20,983 nt of DNA. It comes from Ga0077527 sp038106575 (GTDB taxonomy: Bacteria > Pseudomonadota > Gammaproteobacteria > Burkholderiales > SG8-41). Positions 1 to 6,869 of the stretch are shown here, in pieces. Below the pieces are notes generated by a model. The model was not told the DNA's origin. It saw only the letters and a program-made list of their open reading frames with translations, and did not search any database. How positions within the stretch are numbered: the first letter of the stretch is position 1; each line of letters begins with the position of its first letter. Position numbers and translations under genes: made by a program. Where the stretch lies: NCBI GenBank assembly GCA_038106575.1, contig JAYOED010000038.1, positions 1 through 20,983 of the forward strand, in the 5' to 3' direction.

Positions 1-22
1 GGGTGACCCTATAATCGCCGCC

Positions 23-781
23 ATGGGCGGCCAATGTACATCATCGGTCAGCCGCGTTACACGCATCGCGGGGCTGACGCTGCATCTGCTGCAAGGGGCG
101 CTGACCATTGGGTGTGTTTTTCCGTTTCTGAATCCGCGTCAGCGCAAGACCAAAGTCAAACGCTGGTCACAGCGGTTGCTGCATGTGTGCGGCGTACGTT
201 TGCATGTGCATGGGCAACTGCCGCGGGCTTCGGATAAGCGGTCGGCCATGCTGGTGGCCAATCACGTGTCGTGGTTGGATATCGTTGTCATCGACGCGGT
301 GCTGCCGGCGCGTTTCGTTGCCAAGTCCGAAATCCGTCGCTGGCCGCTGATTGGCTGGATGAGCGCTCGTGCCGGAACGCTGTTCATTGAAAGGGCACGC
401 CGCCGGGATACGGCCCGCATTGCCCGGCAGGTTTCGGACGCGTTGCTCTCAGGGGACGTCTGCGCGGTATTTCCGGAGGGGACGACCACGGATGGCAGCA
501 ATCTGCTGGCGTTTCACAGTTCTCTGCTGCAGTCGGCATTGTTGGCAGGTGCCGATGTATTTCCTGTTGCGCTGCGCTTCGAGCGTGCGGACAAGTCGTT
601 ATGCACGGAAGCGGCTTTCGACGGAGACAAGACGCTGTGGCAGGCAGTCAGGGCGGTCGTCTCTCAGACGACAATCCATGCCCATATCTGGTTTCTTGAC
701 CCGATCCCCGTTGCCGCCCTGAATCGCCGCGCGCTGGCGCTGTCCACCCGGGATGCTATCGCTCGTCGCCTGACGCCTTGA
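23..781 (+). CDS. PlsC-type lysophospholipid acyltransferase
   Basis: This 252-residue protein belongs to the 1-acyl-sn-glycerol-3-phosphate acyltransferase family, which transfers an acyl group from acyl-ACP or acyl-CoA to a lysophospholipid at the inner membrane. The catalytic NHxxxxD box is visible as NHVSWLD (residues 80-86) and the substrate-binding FPEGTT box at 150-155. A hydrophobic stretch at about residues 15-36 is a likely membrane anchor. The length matches short PlsC-like proteins. It could equally be an OlsA-like or other lyso-lipid acyltransferase, because the substrate cannot be read from these motifs. The ATG at 23 has no Shine-Dalgarno and lies only 7 bases after a perfect TATAAT, so the start is the least certain part. 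Its 3' end overlaps the convergent apaH gene by 26 bp. Confidence 0.85.
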   Translation: MGGQCTSSVSRVTRIAGLTLHLLQGALTIGCVFPFLNPRQRKTKVKRWSQRLLHVCGVRLHVHGQLPRASDKRSAMLVANHVSWLDIVVIDAVLPARFVAKSEIRRWPLIGWMSARAGTLFIERARRRDTARIARQVSDALLSGDVCAVFPEGTTTDGSNLLAFHSSLLQSALLAGADVFPVALRFERADKSLCTEAAFDGDKTLWQAVRAVVSQTTIHAHIWFLDPIPVAALNRRALALSTRDAIARRLTP

Positions 782-1583
782 CTGCACTGCAGTCGCACTG
801 GAAAAGCTTGCGGTCCTTCAGCCGCACCGCGGTCAGGCGGCGCCCCCAGACACAGCCCGAATCGAGTCCGAGCAGATCGGCGCGCAGCTTCAACCCCAGC
901 GCCGCCCAGTGGCCGAACACGATCGCTGTGTCGCGACTGGCCCGATCAGGCACGTCGAACCAGGGCAGATAACCCGAGGGCGCGCCGTCGAGTCCGGTCT
1001 TGTGGCTGAACTCCATGATGCCCTCCGGCGTGCAAAGCCGCAGGCGCGTCATGGCGTTGACGATGACGCGCAGCCGGTCATGACCCTGCAGCTGATCGCT
1101 CCATGAAGCCGGGGTGTTCCCGTACATGCGTTGCAGGAATTCTGCATAACCCTCGCCGCGCAGGGCCTGTTCGACTTCTCCGGCCAGGGCCATGGCTTTT
1201 TGCACCGACCACTGTGGCAGCAGCCCCGCATGCACCATCGCACAGCCTGAATCCGCATGCATCAGGCGTTGCCGGCGCAGCCAGTCCAGCAACTCATCGC
1301 GGTCGGGCGCGTTGAGTATTGTGTCTAGCGTATCTCCAGTATGTGGTTTGCGCACACCGGCCGCTACCACCAGCAGATGCAGGTCGTGATTGCCAAGCAC
1401 GGTGACGGCGTGGTCGCCCAGTGATTTGACGAATCGCAGCACTTCAAGGGATTGCCGTCCGCGATTGACCAGATCCCCCACCAGCCACAGTGTGTCGCAC
1501 GAAGGATCGAAAGCGAGCGTATCCAGCAGACGCTGCATTTCGTCATAGCAGCCTTGTACGTCACCCAGAGCGTAAGTGGCCAT
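756..1583 (-). CDS. apaH: Symmetrical bis(5'-nucleosyl)-tetraphosphatase ApaH
   Basis: ApaH hydrolyses Ap4A symmetrically to two ADP, and also acts on Np4-capped RNA, in the cytoplasm. The 275-residue length is normal for the family. The metallophosphoesterase metal-binding motifs appear in order: GDVQG (residues 7-11), GDLVNRG (36-42) and GNHD (64-67), followed by a histidine-bearing VHAGLLP segment and a later GHWAALGL segment. The Q in GDVQG instead of the general GDxHG is characteristic of ApaH. It starts at an ATG with only a weak ribosome site. The region just upstream is the terminator of the cytochrome gene on the same strand, so apaH probably has its own promoter there. It is convergent with the acyltransferase gene and shares 26 bp of coding sequence with it. 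Confidence 0.95.
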   Translation of the reverse strand: MATYALGDVQGCYDEMQRLLDTLAFDPSCDTLWLVGDLVNRGRQSLEVLRFVKSLGDHAVTVLGNHDLHLLVVAAGVRKPHTGDTLDTILNAPDRDELLDWLRRQRLMHADSGCAMVHAGLLPQWSVQKAMALAGEVEQALRGEGYAEFLQRMYGNTPASWSDQLQGHDRLRVIVNAMTRLRLCTPEGIMEFSHKTGLDGAPSGYLPWFDVPDRASRDTAIVFGHWAALGLKLRADLLGLDSGCVWGRRLTAVRLKDRKLFQCDCSAVKASGDER

Positions 1584-1604
1584 GCACAGACCCGCTAACA
1601 GATT

Positions 1605-1639
1605 ATTAAAACAAAAAAGGCGCAGCCCGGCTGCGCCTT
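1605..1639 (-). terminator. Rho-independent terminator of the cytochrome c gene
   Basis: Read on the minus strand, a 9-bp perfect GC-rich stem (AAGGCGCAG pairing with CTGCGCCTT, 1631-1639 with 1617-1625) encloses a 5-base loop. It is followed directly by TTTTTTGTTTT. It lies 20 bp downstream of the cytochrome stop codon and before apaH on the same strand, so it should end the cytochrome transcript. Confidence 0.88.
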
Positions 1640-1658
1640 CTGATGATGTCCCCGCGCG

Positions 1659-2462
1659 TTACTTGGCGAGATCAACCAGATGATCAACAGCCGCCTTGAG
1701 ATCGCCATCGGGCAATGACGTGCCGCCCTTCGGCGGCATGGCGCCCTTGCCCTTGATGACGCTGGCATAAAGCGCGTCCTTCCCGGTTTTGATCCGCGCT
1801 GCCCAGGCCGTCTTGTCGCCCGCCTTGGGTGCGCCGGCTACACCAGCGGCATGGCATACGGCGCAGCTGGTGGCGTAGATCGCCCTGCCGTTGGCTGAGC
1901 TGCCGCCAGTGGCGGGCGCAGCGGCAGGAGCTGCGGTGGGCGCGGCTGCGGCCGCAGGGGCAGAAGGTGCCGGATCTTTCCAGTTGGCGCCGGCGGCGTT
2001 GGCCATATAGACCACGGCGCGAGCGAATTCATTGTCGGTGAGGTCGGGATTACCGCCACGCGCAGGCATCTGCCGCACACCTTTCAGGCCGTCGGCGGTG
2101 ATTCTGGCCTGACCTTCGGCGATCAGCTTGCCCCAGGCCGCCTTGTCGCCGAGTTTTGGTGCATTCAGCGCACCGGTGGAATGACACGCCATGCAAACAG
2201 ATTCATAGACGACTTTGCCGCTGCGTTCTTCGCTGGCTGCGCCGCTGGCCTTGACCACCACTTCACCTGCGGGCTTGATGCGCTTGGCGACCGCTTCTTC
2301 TGCTGCAGCGGTTGCTGCAGCCGGTTTTTTGCCGCTGGTGACGATCTGCGTTAGCATCACGATTACCAGCACCGGGACGATGAATGACAGCACGACGACA
2401 ATGACCAGCTGGGTCGGGGTTTTGATTGGGGAAGAGTGTTCCGGAGTCTGGTGGTCGCTCAT
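1659..2462 (-). CDS. Membrane-anchored dihaem cytochrome c5-like protein
   Basis: This predicted 267-residue c-type cytochrome should carry electrons on the periplasmic side of the inner membrane. A single hydrophobic segment at residues 19-41 acts as an uncleaved anchor or signal. Two homologous haem domains follow: CMACH at 90-94 with candidate axial Met132, and CAVCH at 200-204 with candidate Met242. Both domains share the APKxGDKxAW pattern typical of cytochrome c5. They are joined by an Ala/Pro linker at about 164-188. I chose the ATG at 2462 because AGGA lies just upstream and the membrane segment follows. The open frame continues upstream through the tRNA gene, which cannot be coding. 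A perfect TATAAT precedes the gene and a strong terminator follows it, so it is probably monocistronic. The redox partner is not evident from the neighbours. Confidence 0.92.
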   Translation of the reverse strand: MSDHQTPEHSSPIKTPTQLVIVVVLSFIVPVLVIVMLTQIVTSGKKPAAATAAAEEAVAKRIKPAGEVVVKASGAASEERSGKVVYESVCMACHSTGALNAPKLGDKAAWGKLIAEGQARITADGLKGVRQMPARGGNPDLTDNEFARAVVYMANAAGANWKDPAPSAPAAAAAPTAAPAAAPATGGSSANGRAIYATSCAVCHAAGVAGAPKAGDKTAWAARIKTGKDALYASVIKGKGAMPPKGGTSLPDGDLKAAVDHLVDLAK

Positions 2463-2495
2463 TGAATTTCCTGAGGGGCGCGCGGCAAAGCGCGG

Positions 2496-2524
2496 ATTAT
2501 ATCGGCATTGCCGCCCCCCGGTAA
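2496..2524 (-). promoter_or_regulatory. Sigma-70-type promoter of the cytochrome c gene
   Basis: On the minus strand a perfect TATAAT -10 box lies at 2501-2496. A TTACCG -35-like hexamer lies 17 bp upstream at 2524-2519. Transcription would begin near 2489, giving a leader of about 27 bases that contains the AGGA ribosome site before the ATG at 2462. The -35 element is weak; the -10 element is what supports the call. Confidence 0.55.
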
Positions 2525-2564
2525 AACCTCTTGCAGGACGGCATGTTAGAATCCGCGCAGTCAC

Positions 2565-2641
2565 GCGCCCGTAGCTCAGCTGGATAGAGTACTGCCCTCC
2601 GAAGGCAGGGGTCGGACGTTCGAATCGTCTCGGGCGCGCCA
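2565..2641 (+). tRNA. tRNA-Arg (anticodon CCG)
   Basis: A full cloverleaf of 77 bases can be folded by eye. The acceptor stem pairs GCGCCCG (2565-2571) with CGGGCGC (2631-2637), followed by discriminator G and an encoded CCA (2639-2641). The anticodon stem pairs CTGCC with GGCAG around the loop CTCCGAA, giving anticodon CCG at 2599-2601, which reads the arginine codon CGG. The T-loop shows the usual GTTCGAATC. A TAGAAT hexamer at 2547-2552 is a plausible -10 box, but no good -35 box is placed for it. No terminator is seen before the oxidoreductase start codon 38 bases downstream. Confidence 0.97.
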
Positions 2642-2679
2642 ATTTCTGCCATTCCTCATCCTGTAACGTCCCGGTCGCC

Positions 2680-4302
2680 ATGCCCTCAACAGCATCCCGC
2701 GATGTAGTGATCGTTGGCGGAGGCCACAACGGCCTGACCTGCGCCTGCTACCTGGCGGCTGCGGGGCTCAAGGTGCATGTGCTCGAACGCCGTTCCGTGG
2801 TTGGCGGTGCGGCGGTCACCGAGGAGTTTCATCCCGGATTCCGCAATTCCACGGCGAGCTACACGGTGAGCCTGCTTAATCCGCAGGTCATTCGCGACCT
2901 GCGGCTTGCTGAACATGGCCTGCGCATCGTCGAGCGGCCGATTTCGAATTTCCTGCCGCTGCCCGACAACGGCCACCTGAAAGTCGGCGGTTCGCTGGAG
3001 GCCACGCAGGCAGAAGTCGTGCGCTTCTCCCGCGCCGACGCTGAACGGCTGCCGGACTACTACGCGATGCTCGAGCGCGTCGCCAACGTGCTGCGGGCGC
3101 TGGCGCTGGAAACGCCGCCTAACGTCGGCGGCGGCATCGGCGATTTTCTCAGTGCGGTCAAGACCGCGCGGCGCTTCAAGAAGCTCGACATGGCGACTCG
3201 CCGCGACGTGCTGGACCTGTTTACGAAGAGCGCCGGCGACTTGCTTGACAGCTGGTTTGAATCCGCACCGATCAAGGCGGCATTCGGCTTTGATGCCATC
3301 GTCGGCAACTTCGCCAGCCCTTATGCGCCGGGCACGGCCTACGTGCTTCTGCATCACGTGTTCGGCGAAGTCAACGGCAAGCGCGGCAGCTGGGGGCATG
3401 CGATCGGCGGCATGGGTGCGATTACACAGGCGATGGCGGCAGAGGCAAAAGCGCGTGGCGTGCAGATCGACACTGGCGTTGAAGTGGCCAACGTCTGTGT
3501 CGATTCACGCGGCGCGCAGGGCGTGCAACTGAAAGACGGGCGCGTGATCGAAGGGCGCTGCGTCGCCGCTAACGTCAATCCCAAACTGCTGTATCTCGAC
3601 CTCGTCGACCCCGTGGTGCTGGATGATGAATTCCTAAGACGCATCCGCAACTGGAAATGCGCTTCCGCAACGTTCCGCATGAACGTGGCATTGCGCGAAC
3701 TACCGGATTTCACCTGCCTGCCGGGCAACAAGCAGGCACCGCATCACCAGTCTGGCATCATCATTGCGCGGTCGCTGGCCTACATGGAACAGGCGTATTT
3801 CGATGCGCGCAGCTACGGCTGTTCGCGGGCACCGGTGGTGGAAATGCTGATACCCTCGACCGTGGACGAAACCCTTGCGCCGCCGGGACAGCACGTCGCC
3901 AGCCTGTTCTGCCAGCACTTCAGCCCTGAATTGCCCGACGGACTGCAGTGGGATTCCATTCGCGAAGACGCGGCGGATCACGTCATCGACACGGTGACCC
4001 GTCACGCACCGAATTTCAAGGAATCCGTGATTGCGCGCAAAATTCTTTCGCCGCTCGACCTTGAGCGTGAATTCGGCCTGGTCGGCGGCGACATCTTCCA
4101 CGGCGCGCTGACGCTCGACCAATTATGGTCGGCGCGACCGGTACTCGGTTATGCCGATTACCGTTCCCCGGTCAACGGCCTCTACCTGTGCGGCGCCGGT
4201 GCGCATCCGGGCGGCGGCGTCACCGGTTTGCCCGGGCGCAATGCGGCGCGTGAGATCATCCGCGATTTCAAGCGCGGCAAATTCAAGGAGCAAAACAAAT
4301 GA
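2680..4302 (+). CDS. FAD-dependent oxidoreductase, phytoene desaturase-like
   Basis: This 540-residue flavoprotein belongs to the NAD(P)/FAD-dependent amine-oxidase/phytoene-desaturase superfamily, close in layout to PYROXD2-like proteins. The N-terminal dinucleotide fold shows GGGHNG (residues 13-18), the acidic ribose-binding Glu36 in LERR, and the GGAA motif at about 42-45. The C-terminal FAD-contacting segment contains LCGAGAHPGGGVTGLPG with NAAREI after it. The natural substrate is unknown. Nothing else in the window is a carotenoid gene, so desaturation of phytoene should not be assumed. The start at 2680 places the Rossmann fold immediately after a short tail, as expected, although its ribosome site is poor. 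The stop overlaps an ATG (ATGA at 4299-4302), and the MFS transporter follows closely, suggesting co-transcription and perhaps a shared substrate. Confidence 0.88.
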   Translation: MPSTASRDVVIVGGGHNGLTCACYLAAAGLKVHVLERRSVVGGAAVTEEFHPGFRNSTASYTVSLLNPQVIRDLRLAEHGLRIVERPISNFLPLPDNGHLKVGGSLEATQAEVVRFSRADAERLPDYYAMLERVANVLRALALETPPNVGGGIGDFLSAVKTARRFKKLDMATRRDVLDLFTKSAGDLLDSWFESAPIKAAFGFDAIVGNFASPYAPGTAYVLLHHVFGEVNGKRGSWGHAIGGMGAITQAMAAEAKARGVQIDTGVEVANVCVDSRGAQGVQLKDGRVIEGRCVAANVNPKLLYLDLVDPVVLDDEFLRRIRNWKCASATFRMNVALRELPDFTCLPGNKQAPHHQSGIIIARSLAYMEQAYFDARSYGCSRAPVVEMLIPSTVDETLAPPGQHVASLFCQHFSPELPDGLQWDSIREDAADHVIDTVTRHAPNFKESVIARKILSPLDLEREFGLVGGDIFHGALTLDQLWSARPVLGYADYRSPVNGLYLCGAGAHPGGGVTGLPGRNAAREIIRDFKRGKFKEQNK

Positions 4303-4361
4303 TGCGCCGTTTATTCATCGCCCGCGTTTGCGCACTGCTGCGCAAGGCTGGAGCGGTCTAA
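4299..4361 (+). other. 20-codon mini-ORF overlapping the oxidoreductase stop
   Basis: An ATG at 4299 overlaps the oxidoreductase TGA as ATGA and opens 20 codons ending in TAA at 4359-4361. The peptide is short and basic (MMRRLFIARV and on). It is in the same frame as the MFS gene, whose GTG start comes one codon after the TAA. It may be a translational-coupling leader, or a former N-terminal extension of the transporter cut by a nonsense change. There is no evidence that the peptide has a function. Confidence 0.35.
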
Positions 4362-4364
4362 GCC

Positions 4365-5579
4365 GTGTCGATAACCCGATCTGCCGCGCTGCGGCTGACG
4401 TTCACCATGTGCCTCGCCGAGGCCCTGTCGATGACGGGCTTCGCTGCCTACACCACACTGCTGCCCCTGCTGCAGCGCGAATGGGGCATGTCGAACTCGG
4501 AGGCGGGCGCGATCAGCGGGTTCATGTTTGTCGGCTACATGATCTCGGTGCCGGTGCTGTCCAGCCTGACCGACCGCATTGATTCGCGGCGCATCTACCT
4601 TGGCGCCTGTCTGTTCGGCAGTCTTGGCGCAACTTTTTTTGCCATGTTCGGCAACGGCTTCTGGACCGCGGCAATCGCGCAATCGCTGATCGGCGCCGCG
4701 CTGGGCGGCACCTACATGCCCGGACTCAAGGCGCTGACCGACCAGCTCGAGGGTAACGCCCAGTCACGGGCGACGGCGTTCTACACCGCGAGCTTCGGCA
4801 TTGGCTCCAGCATTTCCATCGTCGTCGCCGGCAAGCTCGGGGCCACGCTGGGCTGGCAGTGGGCGTTCTGGTTCGGCGCGGTGGGGCCGCTGATCGCCGG
4901 CGCCATCGTCACCTTCATGATCCCGAAAGGCCGCATGCGGCCGCGCGAGCAGCATACGACCCGCTTGCTCGATTTCCGTCCGGTGCTGCGCAACCGCAAG
5001 ACACTGCCTTACGTGATCGGCTACGCCGCGCACAACTACGAACTGTTCGGCCAGCGCTCGTGGATGGTGGCGTTCCTGGTGTTCTGTGCGTCATTGCAGC
5101 CTGAGAGCACGCCGATGCTGATCAGCGCGGCGACCCTTGCTGCGGCGATCAACCTGCTGGGCCCCGTGTTCAGTGTCACCGGCAACGAGTTGGCGATCCG
5201 TTTCGGCCGTCAGCGCGTCATTTTACTGTTCATGACGCTGTCGGGCACGCTGGCTTGCCTGATCGGCTACACCGCGTCGTGGCCGTGGTATTTCGTCGTG
5301 CTGATCATGATGTTGCATTACGGCGCGATGCTCGGCGACTCCGCAGCGCTGACTTCGGGTGCAGTCGCAGCGACGCCGCCGGAAATGCGCGGCGCGATGA
5401 TGGCGGTGTATTCCTTCCTCGGCTTCAGCACCGCGTTCCTCGCGCCGCTGGTATTCGGCATGACGCTGGACCTCGCCGGCGGCAATCAAAGCGTTACTGC
5501 GTGGGGTCTGGCGTTTTCCAGCATCGGCATCTTCGGTGTGCTGTCGCTGGCGGCGAGGGCGTGGTATTTGCCGAGATAA
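4365..5579 (+). CDS. Major facilitator superfamily transporter
   Basis: This 404-residue integral membrane protein has a repeated pattern of hydrophobic helices over its whole length, consistent with the 12-helix MFS fold. SLTDRIDSRR at residues 67-76 matches the cytoplasmic loop 2-3 signature (motif A) of the family in degenerate form, and glycine-rich helices such as GAALGGTYMPG follow. The charged segment between the two halves (PKGRMRPREQ and after) fits the central loop. The likely start is the GTG at 4365, preceded by GGAG at 4350-4353; an in-frame ATG at 4407 is an alternative. The substrate and direction of transport are unknown. Tight spacing after the FAD oxidoreductase suggests they are co-expressed. 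A UUCG hairpin with a T-run ends the unit. Confidence 0.88.
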   Translation: MSITRSAALRLTFTMCLAEALSMTGFAAYTTLLPLLQREWGMSNSEAGAISGFMFVGYMISVPVLSSLTDRIDSRRIYLGACLFGSLGATFFAMFGNGFWTAAIAQSLIGAALGGTYMPGLKALTDQLEGNAQSRATAFYTASFGIGSSISIVVAGKLGATLGWQWAFWFGAVGPLIAGAIVTFMIPKGRMRPREQHTTRLLDFRPVLRNRKTLPYVIGYAAHNYELFGQRSWMVAFLVFCASLQPESTPMLISAATLAAAINLLGPVFSVTGNELAIRFGRQRVILLFMTLSGTLACLIGYTASWPWYFVVLIMMLHYGAMLGDSAALTSGAVAATPPEMRGAMMAVYSFLGFSTAFLAPLVFGMTLDLAGGNQSVTAWGLAFSSIGIFGVLSLAARAWYLPR

Positions 5580-5609
5580 AAAATACTTATAAAATCAAAC
5601 TCTTATTTT

Positions 5610-5632
5610 ACATCTTCGGATGTTGCTTTTTT
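5610..5632 (+). terminator. Short UUCG-hairpin terminator after the MFS gene
   Basis: ACATC (5610-5614) pairs with GATGT (5619-5623) around a TTCG loop closed by C-G, the unusually stable cUUCGg tetraloop. Six T residues follow at 5627-5632. The stem is only 5 bp, so strength is uncertain. The placement 30 bp after the transporter stop is appropriate, and the next genes lie on the other strand. Confidence 0.5.
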
Positions 5633-5707
5633 AATGGGGCTAAGGACCAGAATCAGACGTATCGTGGAGCGCGCGGCACGAGCGAAGCCAATGGCTTGAC
5701 TGTTTTG

Positions 5708-6095
5708 TTAGCTGATACGTGCTTTTCCCTTTAGCTGTACGGTCAAGACACGCCGATCCATGCGTTGGCTAAGCGTCATCCAGAGAGTAACGCGGTGATT
5801 TCCGTCAATCAGTAAGTAGCGGTTGTCGTAGTCCACCACGATTAACGGGCGATCATCATCTAAATCGTGCATCCTGCAGTGCCATCGATCAAGCGTATCG
5901 ATGGCGCTCGAATGGCCACATCTCGTCATTGATGAGAGCTGTATCTGGATTAAGTGCAATTTCAGCACCGGAGTGGCGTTTATCTGTCAAACGATTCAAG
6001 CACGCATTGGCTGAAGCATCAGTTGGCTTCGGACGAAGGGTCTTATAGACAAGATCCCACAACTTGTTTTGTTCATTTTCTCCAGCGCCTCCCAT
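5708..6095 (-). pseudogene. Frameshifted ParB-like small gene
   Basis: Two overlapping minus-strand frames look like halves of one small protein. The first starts at the ATG at 6095, abutting the stop of the DUF2889 gene (TAAATG), and runs 68 codons to a TGA at 5889, containing IALNPDTALINDEMW. The second frame continues to a TAA at 5708 and contains VVDYDNRYLLIDGNHRVTLW, a pattern like the ParB/sulfiredoxin fold (a substrate loop ending in DGNHR). Removing one base near 5895-5900 would join them into a protein of roughly 128 residues. A real frameshift mutation, a sequencing error, or two separate small genes are all possible. The region is visibly richer in A and T than its neighbours, suggesting different ancestry. 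No function is assigned. Confidence 0.55.
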
Positions 6096-6653
6096 TTACC
6101 GCTTGCCGGTATAAAACTGTGGCCAGCGCTCCAGCACTGCCGGCGCGTCGTCCTTGTAAATGTGGCAGGAATTGATCTGGTACGGTTTTTTGCCGGTCGC
6201 CGGTTTTTTTGCGTTATGCGCTTCGCGGGCGCGGCCGGTGGCCTGGAATGCGGTAGTGCCCAGCGGTCCTAGCAGTTCAACCAGGTGGGTGCAGCCCAAT
6301 ACGCCGCCGACACGTTCCGCAATTGCCTTGCGCCAGCCGGGGCCGATGGTGATGCCCGCAAGTTTTTTGAAATTAGCGGTAATGTTCCCGCAAGGCTCGT
6401 ACGGACCGTCGTCAGTGACGGCCTCGACTGCATGGATTTTTAGGTCGAGATCGATGGTGAGCCGAAGCCACATGTTGTGCACCGGCTGGCCGGGCTGGCG
6501 TTCGCGGCCGCCGTCACGCCGTGAATGCACGTAGGTCTTGGTGTCGACCAGATGGCCTTCGATGTCCCACAGGCCATCCTCGCGTTCGTAGCCTTTGCAT
6601 TCAATGGCGCGGGTGTGTTTCAGCGTGCGGGGAGCGGGGGCGGATAACGGCAT
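6096..6653 (-). CDS. DUF2889 domain protein
   Basis: This 185-residue protein matches the DUF2889 family as I know it: an N-terminal RTLKHTRAIECKGYERDDG-like strand pattern (here KHTRAIECKGYEREDGLWD), a central MWLRLTIDLDLKIHAVEAVTDDGPY segment, and a GPGWRKAIAERVGGVLGCTHLVELLGPLGTTAFQ core. The biochemical role is unknown. There is no signal peptide or membrane segment, so it is probably cytoplasmic. The ATG at 6653 has CGGAG about ten bases upstream. It sits 18 bp after the DUF1289 gene and probably belongs to the same transcript as HMG-CoA lyase. Family members are often found beside catabolic acyl-CoA genes, which fits this position but does not define a function. Confidence 0.82.
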   Translation of the reverse strand: MPLSAPAPRTLKHTRAIECKGYEREDGLWDIEGHLVDTKTYVHSRRDGGRERQPGQPVHNMWLRLTIDLDLKIHAVEAVTDDGPYEPCGNITANFKKLAGITIGPGWRKAIAERVGGVLGCTHLVELLGPLGTTAFQATGRAREAHNAKKPATGKKPYQINSCHIYKDDAPAVLERWPQFYTGKR

Positions 6654-6671
6654 GACGCAAACTCCGGTGAT

Positions 6672-6869
6672 TCAGGTTGATGTTGAGTGGGTGACACGGC
6701 GATGCTCGGTCTGCGCCAGCACGCCATTTTTTTCGGCGTTGCTGTAGCGATGCCAGCCGCTGATTTCGGCGAGGGTGCGCCAGCAACCGAGGCAGTAGCC
6801 GAGGCCCTGGTGCACGATGCACTCCATCACGCAGGGTGAAGGCACGTCGGTTTCTACGTCCGGGTTCAT
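6672..6869 (-). CDS. DUF1289 small cysteine-rich protein
   Basis: A 65-residue protein with the DUF1289 pattern: SPC at residues 11-13, then Cys17, and CLGC at 26-29 followed by WRTLAEISGW. The four cysteines (13, 17, 26, 29) are spaced as if to bind a metal or iron-sulphur centre, but no ligand has been shown here. The ATG at 6869 overlaps the HMG-CoA lyase TGA (ATGA), implying translational coupling. The function of the family is not established. The length is typical. Confidence 0.82.
   Translation of the reverse strand: MNPDVETDVPSPCVMECIVHQGLGYCLGCWRTLAEISGWHRYSNAEKNGVLAQTEHRRVTHSTST

Noticed and set aside
2463..2729. Upstream extension of the cytochrome open frame
   Set aside because: It passes antisense through the tRNA gene and across the gene's own promoter. 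The ATG at 2462 has a ribosome site and is followed by the membrane anchor.
2686..3399. Long open frames antisense to the oxidoreductase, with similar ones antisense to phaC, aceE and rng
   Set aside because: They are typical shadow frames in GC-rich genes, with no recognisable domains and fully covered by well-supported genes on the other strand.
5657..5720. 7-bp inverted repeat ACGTATC/GATACGT spanning about 50 bp near the AT-rich patch
   Set aside because: Considered as ends of a small mobile element, but it is short, encloses no transposase, and shows no flanking target duplication; chance is enough.
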